A stretch of DNA of 64,000 bases from Verrucomicrobiales bacterium (GCA_016795425.1 JAEUHG010000074.1:1-64000), one strand, 5' to 3'. Shown: positions 54,387-63,588, counted from the stretch's first letter. Numbers and translations: made by a program. The notes: generated by a model from the sequence alone, not told the origin.

Positions 54387-54391
54387 CGCTC

Positions 54392-55234
54392 ATGGCTGCT
54401 CTCAATCCCAAAGTCGGCTCCTATCGTATTCTAGGCCGGCTTGGCACGGGCGCCACCAGCCAGGTGTATCGCGCCGTGCACCTCGACGGCGGTGGCGAAG
54501 TCGCGCTGAAGATCCTCGCCGCTGACCTCATCCAGGACCGCTCGTGGCTTCGTCGGTTTCAACGCGAGGCGCTCCTGCTTCGGCACTTCCGGCACGCCGG
54601 CACGGTGGCGTTGTTGGACTGGGGGGAACACGACGGTCGTTGGTACATGGCGCTGGAGTTGGTGGAAGGACGTCCGTTGCAGGATTGGGTGGGGACGAGA
54701 CCTTCGGCCGGATTCCTGGCGCGTGTGGGGGCGCAGCTCACCACCACCCTCGCGGCGGCGCATGCCTTCGGTCTGGTGCACCGGGACTTGAAGCCTTCCA
54801 ACATCATCGTGATGAAGGAAGGCACCGTGAAGCTGCTCGATTTCGGACTGGCACGGCCGTTCCAGGGCGAACATCCCGATCTGCCGACAACCTTGCACGA
54901 ACTTACCGGGAGCGGGGTCATCATTGGTACTCCGAGGTACATGTCACCGGAACAATCCGTGGGTGGCACCATGACGACGGCCACCGATCTCTTTAGTCTC
55001 GGTCTCTGCCTGTGGGAGCTGGCCACGGGCGCACATCCCTTTGGGTCGCCCTTTCCAAAGGAGGTCATCGCGGCGATTCGCGAGACTCCCACTCCGGACC
55101 TCGCCCTGCGTCGTCCGGACCTTCCGCCGGGGTTGGTCGAGTGCATGACCCGGATGCTGGACAAGTTGCCGGCGACGCGTCCGACCGCGGCGAAGGCGGC
55201 GGTGGTCCTCTCCGCCATCTCGCGGGAATGTTGA
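54392..55234 (+). CDS. Minimal soluble Ser/Thr protein kinase
   Basis: The 280-residue product is a Hanks-type kinase domain alone. GRLGTGATSQVY is the nucleotide loop, K40 the VALK lysine, and HRDLKPSNII and DFGLARPF are the catalytic and Mg motifs, with GTPRYMSPEQS in the activation region. The glycine loop has Ala-Thr-Ser in place of the usual GlyMetGly. There is no membrane segment and no sensor domain, so it would be cytoplasmic and depend on partners. It starts 5 bases after the TPR kinase gene. A kinase pair with different localisation could form a relay; this is inference. Confidence 0.94.
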   Translation: MAALNPKVGSYRILGRLGTGATSQVYRAVHLDGGGEVALKILAADLIQDRSWLRRFQREALLLRHFRHAGTVALLDWGEHDGRWYMALELVEGRPLQDWVGTRPSAGFLARVGAQLTTTLAAAHAFGLVHRDLKPSNIIVMKEGTVKLLDFGLARPFQGEHPDLPTTLHELTGSGVIIGTPRYMSPEQSVGGTMTTATDLFSLGLCLWELATGAHPFGSPFPKEVIAAIRETPTPDLALRRPDLPPGLVECMTRMLDKLPATRPTAAKAAVVLSAISREC

Positions 55235-55311
55235 GGGAAGGACAATACCCCTATCGGGTCCGTCGTGGCGTTTGACGTTGATTTGGCGGGTGCCGCAGGA
55301 TCCCGGAGCCC

Positions 55312-56898
55312 GTGATTGCCGAACTTCAATTCGCCCCTCGTACCTTCGCCGCGCGCGTCGCCGAACTCGGCTTCACCACGCGTCTGCCCAGGGACTGGAT
55401 CAGCCATGAGTTGCCGGCGGAGCCTGTGGATTTCTCGGATCCCACGTCGTTCCTGCCATTGGCGATCGTCACCGCGCCCCATTCCGCGATCGTCTTCGCC
55501 TTCGCCGCCCGACCGGCGCACGGCGATGGAACGTTGCACGATTGGGCCTGGTACCACTTGAACCATAACGGGCTCCAGCCTCGCGCTATCGGCCAGGATC
55601 GGGTGGGCGGCGTGCCCGCCATGGTCGGTGAAGCCCTGCAGGCCTCGGAGATGGGTCCTATGGTGGTCCGCTTCGCGTTTCTGGAGGATGGCAACCGGCT
55701 GCTGAACCTCAGTTTCACGGCCCCTGAAATCCTTGCTGACGCCGTACGCGACGCATGGTTCCAAATGCTCGCCTCGTTTACTTTGGAGACCCCTCGTGGA
55801 TCCCGTTTCCAGTCGGAGTCAGGAACTGCGGCGAACCCGATCGCACCGGTCCCAGAGCCCTCGGAGGAATCGAGTGCCGCCGAGCCCGCGACCACCCCGA
55901 CTGACGAGTCGACAGAAGCGCCCAATGACCTGGAGGCGCTCCCCAACGAGACCGGGATCGATGGGGAGGCCGGGAGTGAACTTGGGAACTTCGCGCTGGC
56001 CCACCATGCGGCCACGTTAAGTCAGGTTCCCATGGTCGAAACCGGGGCTGGTTTCGACGTGTCGGGATTGCCGCCAATCGTGGTCGAGACCGATGACGAC
56101 GGGCGCCGGGCCACGGTGGCCGCGCGGTCGATTCGCGCCAAATTCGATGTGCCGTACGGATGGCACGTTCTCGACGACACGGAGAGGGTTCACATCATAG
56201 ATCCCGGGCGGCAGGTGTGGATTCGGTTGGAGCTGATCCATCGAGACGGTGGGGACGACGAAACCCTTTTGGACACCTTCGAGGCCGCGGCGCGGAGCGA
56301 GGGAGCTGGGATCGAGTGTGAGCGTGGGGATTTGGGGAGGATCAGGATCCTTCGGGTGCGGCCGAGGTCCACCGAGGCCTCGGCGCGCGGTGTTCTGGAG
56401 ATGCTGTTGCCTCACGACGAGGGCACATGGGTGCTGTGGGCCCATGTGGAGGCGATCGCCTCCCGGCTTCGAAGTGTGGAGCGGATGGTGGAGTTGATCC
56501 TCGACAACACCGTCTTCGATCCCTTGCCGCCGAACGAGCCGGCGGCCGAGCCGAGTCCAGCGGCGAGGGATGGGAAGCCCGAGTGGTGGCATCAGGCGCT
56601 GGCGCTCGAGGTTGAGGACCAGTTGGTGGCGGCGGAGACGTTGATCCGGGAGCGCTGCCCTCACATTGGCTTCGCTCATGCCACCGCCGAGATGTATCGG
56701 CTGCGCATGGGACGACTTTTGGCCGCCGGCGACCGCGCGGCCGCCCGTGAGGCCTTCCTCAAAGCGAGCGCTTTTATCAGGTACTATGCCAGCCTTGCCA
56801 CCAGCGGAGGCGAAGGATTGGCGTTGTCCGAGGAGCGAGACCAATTTCGCGCCGTTCTGGTGATGGAATTCGGCAGCGATCCGGAGGTGCCTTCATGA
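55312..56898 (+). CDS. Uncharacterised protein with two related alpha/beta domains
   Basis: The 528-residue product begins with GTG at 55312, 77 bases after the kinase. No signal peptide or membrane segment is seen. An N-terminal domain (about 1-165; LPRDWISHELPAEP, FLEDGNRLLNLSFTAPE) is followed by an acidic Glu/Thr/Ser/Pro linker (about 165-255), a second domain of like architecture (about 262-400; FDVPYGWHVLDDTERVHII, RIRILRVRPRS, VERMVELILDNTVFD) and a helical C terminus (about 425-528) with TPR-like character. Both domains resemble the LpqN/DcrB/PsbP-like folds by eye. I do not recognise a family. The stop overlaps the next gene's start as ATGA, so it is coupled with a small membrane protein. 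Confidence 0.8.
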   Translation: MIAELQFAPRTFAARVAELGFTTRLPRDWISHELPAEPVDFSDPTSFLPLAIVTAPHSAIVFAFAARPAHGDGTLHDWAWYHLNHNGLQPRAIGQDRVGGVPAMVGEALQASEMGPMVVRFAFLEDGNRLLNLSFTAPEILADAVRDAWFQMLASFTLETPRGSRFQSESGTAANPIAPVPEPSEESSAAEPATTPTDESTEAPNDLEALPNETGIDGEAGSELGNFALAHHAATLSQVPMVETGAGFDVSGLPPIVVETDDDGRRATVAARSIRAKFDVPYGWHVLDDTERVHIIDPGRQVWIRLELIHRDGGDDETLLDTFEAAARSEGAGIECERGDLGRIRILRVRPRSTEASARGVLEMLLPHDEGTWVLWAHVEAIASRLRSVERMVELILDNTVFDPLPPNEPAAEPSPAARDGKPEWWHQALALEVEDQLVAAETLIRERCPHIGFAHATAEMYRLRMGRLLAAGDRAAAREAFLKASAFIRYYASLATSGGEGLALSEERDQFRAVLVMEFGSDPEVPS

Positions 56899-57434
56899 AA
56901 CGCCTGATGACCTACTGCATCGGTCCGGAAACCGTGGTGCTTTGCCTGGCGGTCGCCACCTACTGGATTTGTGCGCGGCACAATTCGGGCCAGGGACGCG
57001 ATGTGGACCTGTTGGAGAAGCTGGTGATGGCCTTGCCGTTTGTGATCGTGCCGATCGTGTTCGCCACGGTTTTCGTGCCTGGGGCGCGAAATGGATGGTG
57101 GCTGGGGCGCGCCGTAGGGGTCACCATGGTGGGAATGCTGGTCTTAGCCGGCCGCCTGATCAGCGGCTTCGGCATGGGCGCCAAGGGACAGGACGTCGCG
57201 TTCATGATGGTCATGATTTTCGGGACTATCGGGGTCTCCTTGGCCACCGCAATCACCGGCGCAATGGTGTTGGCCGAAGTCAGGCCGGGATTTGCAGAAT
57301 GGTTTCGGGCGCGCTGGTTGTTGGGTTCCTTGCTGACGTTTCTGGCCGCGGTTCCCATTGCCGCGACCTTGGGAATCATTGCGACGGTGGGCGTGGTGAT
57401 TTACGCCGGGGTTTCGGCGGGAATCAAACGCTAG
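56895..57434 (+). CDS. Small polytopic membrane protein
   Basis: The 179-residue product has about five membrane segments: VVLCLAVATYWICAR, ALPFVIVPIVFATVFVP, GVTMVGMLVLAGRLI, FMMVMIFGTIGVSLATAI and TLGIIATVGVVIYAGV. It is hydrophobic throughout with few conserved polar residues. I recognise no family. The ATGA overlap with the upstream gene suggests that the two are made in step, and it lies in the kinase operon. A membrane component of a kinase-linked complex is a guess from position. Confidence 0.75.
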   Translation: MKRLMTYCIGPETVVLCLAVATYWICARHNSGQGRDVDLLEKLVMALPFVIVPIVFATVFVPGARNGWWLGRAVGVTMVGMLVLAGRLISGFGMGAKGQDVAFMMVMIFGTIGVSLATAITGAMVLAEVRPGFAEWFRARWLLGSLLTFLAAVPIAATLGIIATVGVVIYAGVSAGIKR

Positions 57435-57518
57435 CGATCCGCGTGCCACGCCAGCTCCTTTCCCACAGAAGCAGCGCGGTCTTTTGAAGTCTTTCCCATT
57501 CCTTACCTTCCACCCCCC

Positions 57519-58856
57519 ATGCTCCCGCTCTTGCGCTCCAGTCCAGGCCTAGCCATCAGCCTCGCCTTGATCGTGGCCGGCGTTCTGGTCAGCGGGCTCA
57601 TTGGGATCCTCTTCGCCCGTGGCGGGGCATCCCTTCGACCTGTCTTTTGGTTCCTGGGTTTTTTCATGTTGGTCGCACTGCCCCAGTTCTTCGGCCATCT
57701 ATGGCTCGCGCGGAGGGCCTGGATCCGTGAGGCCCCCCACCGCGCCGCCATCGAACAAATGGCTTCGGCAACGGTTGGTGAGGAACAGTCGGTGGCGGTG
57801 GAACGCCTGTTCGGCGCCGATGTTGATCCTCGCCTGGTCACCGATGTGCGAGCCTCGATGGGGCAGGTCTTTGCGGAGGCGGATCTGGCCCGGTTCGCGG
57901 TGTTCTCCTCCGGCGAAAGCGTGTTGATCGCCCGATTCAAGTCCAGTTCGGCGGCGGAAAAGGGATGGGTTCAATATCTGCAACAGACCGGACTCAGCCA
58001 GCTGTCGGGAACCGGGGATTCCCAGCGAGGTTATGTCGTGACTCGACCCGCCGGCGACCGGGCCTACGCCTTGCATCTGGGAACGCTGGTCGGTGTATGG
58101 ACGGGACCGGATGACGTGGCGATTCGAAAGCGGATGGCATCCGGTGGGTTCACTGTGCCCAGCCGAGCGCCGTTGGCTGCGACTGGGATGCCTGAGCCGG
58201 CTTCGACAGGCCTGACCGTACCGATCGCCGGCGGGAGCGACCTCCGGCTCGACCCGCGTTGGGTGATTCCGATCCTGGCGGTGTATTTGGGCATCGTCGT
58301 GGTCTACTACTTCAAAGGCACCGCCTGGGCGGGGACTCAGCGCGCCCGACCCGGGGTTGAGAAGGTGGGAGCCACGGAACTCGCGAGGCGGCTGGAGTCG
58401 ATCGGAACCAAAGACAGTCCGCTGCAGATCGAACGCGGTTCGACGCCCGACGAGTGGTTTGCGACCTGGCGCTATGCGGACGCGAAATGGATCGATTTGG
58501 CGCGTGCCCGCGGAATGCGTCGCACGTTTCGAATTCGCCTGCGCCTGGACGAGGCCAGCGGGGTGGTGCGGGCGACCGATTACGTGGCGGGCTGGGAGGC
58601 GTCGATCGGTCGTGGCGGCGCCCAATTCGAATGGAAGGCGGCTCTGGGACTTGTGTTTGCCCAGTATGAGCACCGACGGGTGTTTGGATTTCAATGGGAT
58701 GAGACGGGACGCCTCAAACCGGACCCTTCGTATGCCTACACGTTCAATTTGAAAGAAATGAAATCGCCGCTGGTGGAGACTGTCACGGCGTCGGGTTGGG
58801 ATTGGCGTCCGACGGTGTGGGAAGGTCCGCGGTGGCTGCGATGGCTGACCCAGTAG
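57519..58856 (+). CDS. Uncharacterised three-helix membrane protein
   Basis: The 445-residue product has two membrane segments at the N terminus (LAISLALIVAGVLVSGLIGIL and VFWFLGFFMLVALPQFF), then a soluble part of about 175 residues, a third membrane helix near 247-265 (WVIPILAVYLGIVVVYYF) and a C-terminal soluble domain (about 270-445) with LDEASGVVRATDYVAGW and FGFQWDETGRLKPDPSYAY. I do not recognise a family. It starts 84 bases after the small membrane protein gene on the same strand, so it may be in the same operon. It is convergent with the antiporter operon across 100 bases that contain only a 6-base hairpin (58915-58929). Confidence 0.75.
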   Translation: MLPLLRSSPGLAISLALIVAGVLVSGLIGILFARGGASLRPVFWFLGFFMLVALPQFFGHLWLARRAWIREAPHRAAIEQMASATVGEEQSVAVERLFGADVDPRLVTDVRASMGQVFAEADLARFAVFSSGESVLIARFKSSSAAEKGWVQYLQQTGLSQLSGTGDSQRGYVVTRPAGDRAYALHLGTLVGVWTGPDDVAIRKRMASGGFTVPSRAPLAATGMPEPASTGLTVPIAGGSDLRLDPRWVIPILAVYLGIVVVYYFKGTAWAGTQRARPGVEKVGATELARRLESIGTKDSPLQIERGSTPDEWFATWRYADAKWIDLARARGMRRTFRIRLRLDEASGVVRATDYVAGWEASIGRGGAQFEWKAALGLVFAQYEHRRVFGFQWDETGRLKPDPSYAYTFNLKEMKSPLVETVTASGWDWRPTVWEGPRWLRWLTQ

Positions 58857-58956
58857 GGAAACGGCGGCAGCGACGCCGTCGATGGCCACAGGGTGTCGGT
58901 GTCGTCTGAGGGACGAATCCGCTGGATTCAACTCCCAGGTCGCAGTCGCCGGATCG

Positions 58957-60453
58957 TCAATGGCCGAACTCGCGTTGGGCGACGAGTTTCACCCAGGCGA
59001 GAGGGCTGAAGGGTTGTTCTGCGAAGAGCCCGGCCCAAATCACCATGAGTGCGGTGACCACAGGCGGGACGACCAGTGCCCACGGCGGTTCCGTGCGCTT
59101 GGCGGACCCAGGGGCGGGATGCGGATCGGACGGTGGCTTGAACCACGCGCGCCAGAGAATGGGAATGAAATAGGCGGCGTTCAGAAGGCCGCTGACGGTC
59201 AGGATCCAGACGGCCCAGGTATCGCCAGACTCTTCGGCTCCGAGTTTCAGGTAATGTTTGGACACGGCACCGGCAAGAAAAGGCGTACCCATCATGCCGA
59301 GGGCACCGATGGTGAACGCCGAAGTGGTGAGCGGCATGCGCCGGCCCACGCCGTTCATCTCGCTGACTTTATGGATCCCGAGAGCCTCGGCGTAGTTCCC
59401 CGCGCCGAAGAAGAGGGTGATCTTCATCAGACCCTGATGGACGAGATGGACCAGGCCGCCGATCGAGGCCACCGGGCTGAGGATGGCGACGCCGAGAACG
59501 ATGTAGGAGACCTGGCTCACGGTGGAGTAGGCCAGGCGTTTTTTGAGTTCGTCCTGGAAGAGCGCTCGAATCGAGCCGTAGACGATCGTGGCGCCGGCGG
59601 CCAATGCGAGCGGTTGCAGCACGTTCAGTTCAGAAGCCGTTTCGACGCCGTAGACGTCATAGACAACGCGCACGATGCCGAACGCCCCGGCTTTGACAAC
59701 CGCGACGGCATGCAGCAGCGCGCTCACAGGTGCGGGGGCCACCATCGCCTTGGGCAACCATCCATGGAGAGGTAGGATGGCAGCCTTCACGCCGAGGCCG
59801 AGCATGAATAACACGAAGATCACCTGGAGTTCGACGCGATGACCGGCGGCCAGGGATTGGATGACGCCCCGGGCCTTGAATGCCACCGGCCCGGCAAGAC
59901 TATGCAGCCAGGCCACGGCCAGAAGCAGCAGGGCGCCACCCGCCAGGGTGTAGCCGAGGTAGATCCGGCCTCCGCCAAGCGCGTCTTTGGTCCCGCGATG
60001 AACCACGAGCGGATAGGTTGAAACCGTGAGCAACTCGAAGAAGGTGAGAAAGGTCACCAGGTTGGCCGAAAGCGCGATGCCCGTGGTGGCGGTGACGCAA
60101 AGGCTGAAGAAGCCGAAGAACCGGCTGCGGTTGGGCGAGTGCTCCAGGTATCCCACCGCGTACAGCGTGGTCCAGAACCACAACACCGTGGACAAAGTCA
60201 CGAACAGAACCGAGTTGGAATCGGCGCCGAGGGCGAAGTCGATGCCCGGTAGGAATTCGAGGGTCAGCGAATACGTCTGGCCCCGGTAGGTGCCCCAGAG
60301 CAATGCCGCGACAAGGATCAACTTGAGTCCCGCGCCGAGTAGATTGAGCCAGGTGCGTGTCCGGTGATTCTCCTCTTTCAAAAAGAAGATCGCCACTCCG
60401 GTCACGAAGGAACTGAACAGAATTCCGAGCAGTACCAGGCCGTGAACGCTCAT
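58957..60453 (-). CDS. mrpD2: Mrp/Mbh antiporter subunit, second MrpD-like (NuoL/M family)
   Basis: The 498-residue integral membrane protein belongs to the proton-conducting membrane transporter family (NuoL/M/N, MrpA/D). Marks are TFFELLTVSTYPLVVHRG (conserved membrane Glu), LGLGVKAAILPLHGWLPKAM (conserved Lys and His) and LLHAVAVVKAGAFGIVRV. About 14 membrane helices are expected. It is the last gene of the operon and stands where a full-length MrpA is found in the classical seven-gene order; here it lacks the MrpA C-terminal domain, which is encoded separately (63005-63280). The start at 60453 overlaps the previous gene's stop as ATGA. The role is proton or cation translocation. Confidence 0.9.
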   Translation of the reverse strand: MSVHGLVLLGILFSSFVTGVAIFFLKEENHRTRTWLNLLGAGLKLILVAALLWGTYRGQTYSLTLEFLPGIDFALGADSNSVLFVTLSTVLWFWTTLYAVGYLEHSPNRSRFFGFFSLCVTATTGIALSANLVTFLTFFELLTVSTYPLVVHRGTKDALGGGRIYLGYTLAGGALLLLAVAWLHSLAGPVAFKARGVIQSLAAGHRVELQVIFVLFMLGLGVKAAILPLHGWLPKAMVAPAPVSALLHAVAVVKAGAFGIVRVVYDVYGVETASELNVLQPLALAAGATIVYGSIRALFQDELKKRLAYSTVSQVSYIVLGVAILSPVASIGGLVHLVHQGLMKITLFFGAGNYAEALGIHKVSEMNGVGRRMPLTTSAFTIGALGMMGTPFLAGAVSKHYLKLGAEESGDTWAVWILTVSGLLNAAYFIPILWRAWFKPPSDPHPAPGSAKRTEPPWALVVPPVVTALMVIWAGLFAEQPFSPLAWVKLVAQREFGH

Positions 60454-61973
60454 GGCTCCATCCTTCCCTTGGCGGCTTGTGCCAATGCGGGAGCGCCGAC
60501 TTCGAGGAGACGGGCGGCTCCATCGGAAGCGAAACCCAGCAGGACCGCCAGCAACGCCAGACCGAGCGGTGTCCATTCCATGATCCGCGGCAGCGCGTGC
60601 CGCACCGTGGCTTCGCCGTCCAAGTGGGTGAACGCGTGGGTGAGCACACGGGCGACGTAGGCCGCGGCAAGCAGGCCGCCGATCAACAGGATCGCCACCC
60701 ACCACCATTGGCCCTGGGTGAGTGCCGCATTCAGCAGCAGCCATTTCCCCGCGAACCCGCCGCTGGGCGGCAATCCCACCAGACTCAAGCCGGCCAGACC
60801 GAACGCAAAGGCGGACATTGGCAAACTGCGCGCGAACCCATCGAGGCCCTGGATGCGGTCATGCCCAGTCACGTGCAAAATGTTGCCGGCGGCCAGAAAC
60901 ATCGCCGCCTTCGCGCAGGCATGCGCTCCCAAAAGCATTAGCGCGCCGCTCCAGGCCATGCCACCGCCTCCGGAATTCGAACACAGCGGCAGAAGCAGAA
61001 AGAGGTACCCGAGCTGCGCCACGGTCGAGTAGGCCACCAGCAGCTTGAGTCGCTGCTGACGTAGTGCCTGGATCGATCCCCAGAGGATCGCGCCCGCTCC
61101 CAGAACCCCAAATCCTTGAGTGACGGCGGGCGTCAGCAGGGTCGGGAAGGCTTCGAACCACAATCGCAGCAGAATGTAGAAGGGACCTTTCACCACCAGC
61201 GCCGACAAGAGGGCGCTGACCGGGGCTGGGGCGTTGGCATGCGCGGGCGGCAGCCAGAAATGCATGGGGAATAGCGCCGCCTTGGTGATGAGGCCGCCGG
61301 TCATCAAGCCCAAGGCAACCCACAAGGCGGGCCCGGACTCCCTCTGCGCGGCTAAGGATGGGAGATCGACGGTCCCGCACTGTCCAAAGACCAAACCCAC
61401 ACCGAGAAGATAGAATAGGGATGCCGACAAACTGACGGTCAGGTAGCGCAGCGCGGCGGAAAGGGCCGCCGGCCCCCCCGCCAAGGCCACCAACGTGACC
61501 GCGGCAAAGCCCAGCAGTTCGAGCGTGACATACAGGTTGAAGATGTCGGCCGACAGAAAGAGGGCGTTCAGGGCGGTCCAAAGGAACAGAAAGATCGGCC
61601 AGAAATAGTAGTCGCGATGCGTTGCTTCGTCCTTGGGCTCCTGCGGGCGATTCTGGCCGAGGTTGAGGTTGGAAGCGAAATAGCGCGTCGCGTACAGCGC
61701 CACGGCGATGCCGATGCCGGCAGTCACACACAGCATCAGCAACGCCAGGCCATCCACCCGGAGATCGATGCCGAGTGGCGCTCCCCATCCGCCCACCTGA
61801 TGGATCCGCACTCCGTGATCCCGGAGTTCGCGGAAGAGCCCCGTCACGGCGGCGCCGACCACCACCGCCGTCACGAAAGCCAAACCACGCCCTCGGCGTG
61901 GAATGACAACGGCGAGCGCCGCCGTCGTCAGCGGCGCCAGAATCAACAACGCCATGCACCACGCTGCCGTCAT
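60450..61973 (-). CDS. mrpD: Mrp antiporter subunit MrpD
   Basis: The 507-residue integral membrane subunit is of the NuoM/MrpD type. DIFNLYVTLELLGFAAV carries the conserved membrane Glu, GGLITKAALFPMHFWLPPAH the Lys/His pair, and ANAPAPVSALLSALVVKGPFY is the usual family stretch. It should take part in coupled proton/cation transport. The start overlaps the stop of mrpC as ATGA and its end overlaps mrpD2. Both MrpD copies have intact channel residues and neither carries a fused MrpA C-terminal domain. Confidence 0.93.
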   Translation of the reverse strand: MTAAWCMALLILAPLTTAALAVVIPRRGRGLAFVTAVVVGAAVTGLFRELRDHGVRIHQVGGWGAPLGIDLRVDGLALLMLCVTAGIGIAVALYATRYFASNLNLGQNRPQEPKDEATHRDYYFWPIFLFLWTALNALFLSADIFNLYVTLELLGFAAVTLVALAGGPAALSAALRYLTVSLSASLFYLLGVGLVFGQCGTVDLPSLAAQRESGPALWVALGLMTGGLITKAALFPMHFWLPPAHANAPAPVSALLSALVVKGPFYILLRLWFEAFPTLLTPAVTQGFGVLGAGAILWGSIQALRQQRLKLLVAYSTVAQLGYLFLLLPLCSNSGGGGMAWSGALMLLGAHACAKAAMFLAAGNILHVTGHDRIQGLDGFARSLPMSAFAFGLAGLSLVGLPPSGGFAGKWLLLNAALTQGQWWWVAILLIGGLLAAAYVARVLTHAFTHLDGEATVRHALPRIMEWTPLGLALLAVLLGFASDGAARLLEVGAPALAQAAKGRMEP

Positions 61974-62344
61974 GATGCCGACCCTTCCGAGTGTTCCGCC
62001 TCGATGCCCGATTTTCGGTCCGAGGATGCAGTATGGCGGTTGGCTTCACTGATCTCGCATCGATCCGTGGTGTCCTGAACGCGATCCGCCAGGGCCAACG
62101 CGAGACCGGTTGCACAGACGGACACCACGATCCCGGTCAACACCATCGCGCGCGGAACTGGATCTGGAACGGGCCCGGGAGTCTGGGAGCCGAGCGCGAT
62201 GAGGAACAGAAAGACGCCGCTTCCCATGACATTGAGAGCCATAATGCGCCGAAGGACATGCGCTTGAACCAGCAGCGAATAGAATCCGATGACAAACACG
62301 ATTGCGCTGGCAGCCAAATAGACTCGATGGTCGATCTCAGTCAT
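61970..62344 (-). CDS. mrpC: Mrp antiporter subunit MrpC (NuoK-like)
   Basis: This 124-residue protein has three membrane helices of the MrpC/NuoK type. The family pattern includes GFYSLLVQAHVLRRIMALNV and VLTGIVVSVCATGLALALA, with the conserved Glu-poor middle helix. A charged cytoplasmic tail of about 30 residues, rich in Ser/Glu, is longer than usual. It overlaps both neighbours by a few bases, showing tight coupling in the operon. The family call is clear. Confidence 0.92.
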   Translation of the reverse strand: MTEIDHRVYLAASAIVFVIGFYSLLVQAHVLRRIMALNVMGSGVFLFLIALGSQTPGPVPDPVPRAMVLTGIVVSVCATGLALALADRVQDTTDRCEISEANRHTASSDRKSGIEAEHSEGSAS

Positions 62345-63008
62345 GGCGAGGAAGGCCCCCCTTGGACGGTCGACCGCCGAGGTAGAGCAGGCCCAGTGTG
62401 AGACCGATGGAGATTAGCGCCGCCGACTCGATCACCAGGATCCACACGCCGCCCTGGCCGGAAGGAAATTGGAGCAAGCCACCCGAAAGCAGCATCGAGA
62501 GGGCGGCGGCGACGACGAAGACGAGGACTCCCAGAACCAGGCCGATTGCGAGCAGGTCCCGGCGGTTCAGAATGTGTCGGCCGCGGCCTCCGAGCACCGC
62601 CAGCACCAGGGCGCCACCCAGCAAGGCGCCGCCTTGAAACGCCCCGCCGGGAGCAAAGGCTCCGATCCATAGCAGATAACCGGCGGCCAGCACCAACAGC
62701 GGCAGCGCGACTCTCAGGAACGGCGCCAGCATTGTGAAATCGCCGCCAGCCGTCCTGGGCCAGTCGGCGCGGCGCAGCGACCAGACACCCACGATGGCGA
62801 GCAGGAGGACTCCGACCTCCAGCAGCGTGTCGTAGCCGCGAAAGTTGAGGAGCACGGCGGTGACGGGATTGGTGACGCCACTTTCGGCGAGGCGTGCCAG
62901 CGACTCTGCCGTCAGGCCTTTGGGGGCCGTCGGCAATGACCAGACCGCCCAACTCAACGCCGCGAGCAGGCACACCGAGAACGATCCGGCCATCCAACGC
63001 GGCATCAT
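62337..63008 (-). CDS. mrpB: Fused MbhE/MrpA-tail and MrpB antiporter subunit
   Basis: The 223-residue protein combines an N-terminal MbhE-like unit (about 1-85; GVTNPVTAVLLNFRGYDTL) and a C-terminal MrpB/MbhF-type domain (about 90-215; GGAFQGGALLGGALVLAVLG and ESAALISIGLTLGLLYLGG). In the archaeal Mbh order these are separate genes; in classical Mrp the first part is the tail of MrpA. Here they are joined in one frame. It overlaps the upstream subunit by 4 bases as ATGA and mrpC by 8 bases. It is a structural membrane subunit of the antiporter. Confidence 0.88.
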   Translation of the reverse strand: MMPRWMAGSFSVCLLAALSWAVWSLPTAPKGLTAESLARLAESGVTNPVTAVLLNFRGYDTLLEVGVLLLAIVGVWSLRRADWPRTAGGDFTMLAPFLRVALPLLVLAAGYLLWIGAFAPGGAFQGGALLGGALVLAVLGGRGRHILNRRDLLAIGLVLGVLVFVVAAALSMLLSGGLLQFPSGQGGVWILVIESAALISIGLTLGLLYLGGRPSKGGLPRHD

Positions 63009-63280
63009 TTGGCGGACTCCATGTGAGTTGTGGACCTCGTGTTTTCCCTTCGCCGCATTCGCAGCAAGGCGGCGAGCAGCAGGGCACCGGTCAGCCCGGA
63101 TCCCACCGCGGCTTCGGCCAGCGCCACGTCCGGCGCGTTGAGGCGAACCCAGGCCACCGACATCAACAGGCCGAGGGTGATGAACTTGATCACCGCTCGA
63201 AAGAGATCGCGGTCATTGAGTGAACGCCAGGCGAGGACGATCATGACCAAGGCCAGAATTCCGTCGAAGATCGGGAGCAT
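63005..63280 (-). CDS. DUF4040/MbhD-type subunit (detached MrpA C-terminal domain)
   Basis: The 91-residue product starts MLPIFDGILALVMIVLAW and holds about three membrane helices with LNAPDVALAEAAVGSGLTGAL, the DUF4040 signature seen in MbhD and in the C-terminal part of MrpA. As a free subunit this is the Mbh-type arrangement. The start at 63280 shares one base with the mrpG stop (TGATG), which supports it over an upstream in-frame ATG. It is translationally coupled to mrpB by an ATGA overlap. Confidence 0.9.
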   Translation of the reverse strand: MLPIFDGILALVMIVLAWRSLNDRDLFRAVIKFITLGLLMSVAWVRLNAPDVALAEAAVGSGLTGALLLAALLRMRRRENTRSTTHMESAK

Positions 63281-63588
63281 CAGGGTGTCCTCCTTGACCA
63301 TGGCTGGATGCCGCGTCGACGGGCTTCCTTGCCAATCAGGAGGCACACCGTGGCACTGGCGACAACGACCAGGATCCAGATCAGGCCCAATTGGATCACC
63401 TCCAACCCGTCATCGGCCTGGAACATGAGCGCCAACACGGTGAGGCCCAGGCCGACATTGTCCGCTTTGGTCAGCGCATGGAGCCGCGAATAGAGATCCG
63501 GAAACCGCAACAAGCCAACCGTGCCGGCGACAAAGAAGAACAACGCGGCCAAGAGCAGCAAGGTGGTGATGGCGTCACGGAGAATCAT
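63280..63588 (-). CDS. mrpG: Mrp antiporter subunit MrpG
   Basis: The 102-residue protein shows the MrpG/PhaG pattern: an N-terminal membrane helix (TLLLLAALFFFVAGTVGLLR), the motif FPDLYSRLHALTKADNVG and two further membrane helices. The start at 63588 (MILRDAI) overlaps the stop of mrpF as ATGA, preferred over an upstream ATG in the mrpF frame. It is a small subunit needed for assembly of the antiporter. Confidence 0.94.
   Translation of the reverse strand: MILRDAITTLLLLAALFFFVAGTVGLLRFPDLYSRLHALTKADNVGLGLTVLALMFQADDGLEVIQLGLIWILVVVASATVCLLIGKEARRRGIQPWSRRTP

Noticed and set aside
58915-58929. GAATCC/GGATTC hairpin as a bidirectional terminator between convergent genes
   Set aside because: The stem has only six pairs with a three-base loop and no U tract on either side.
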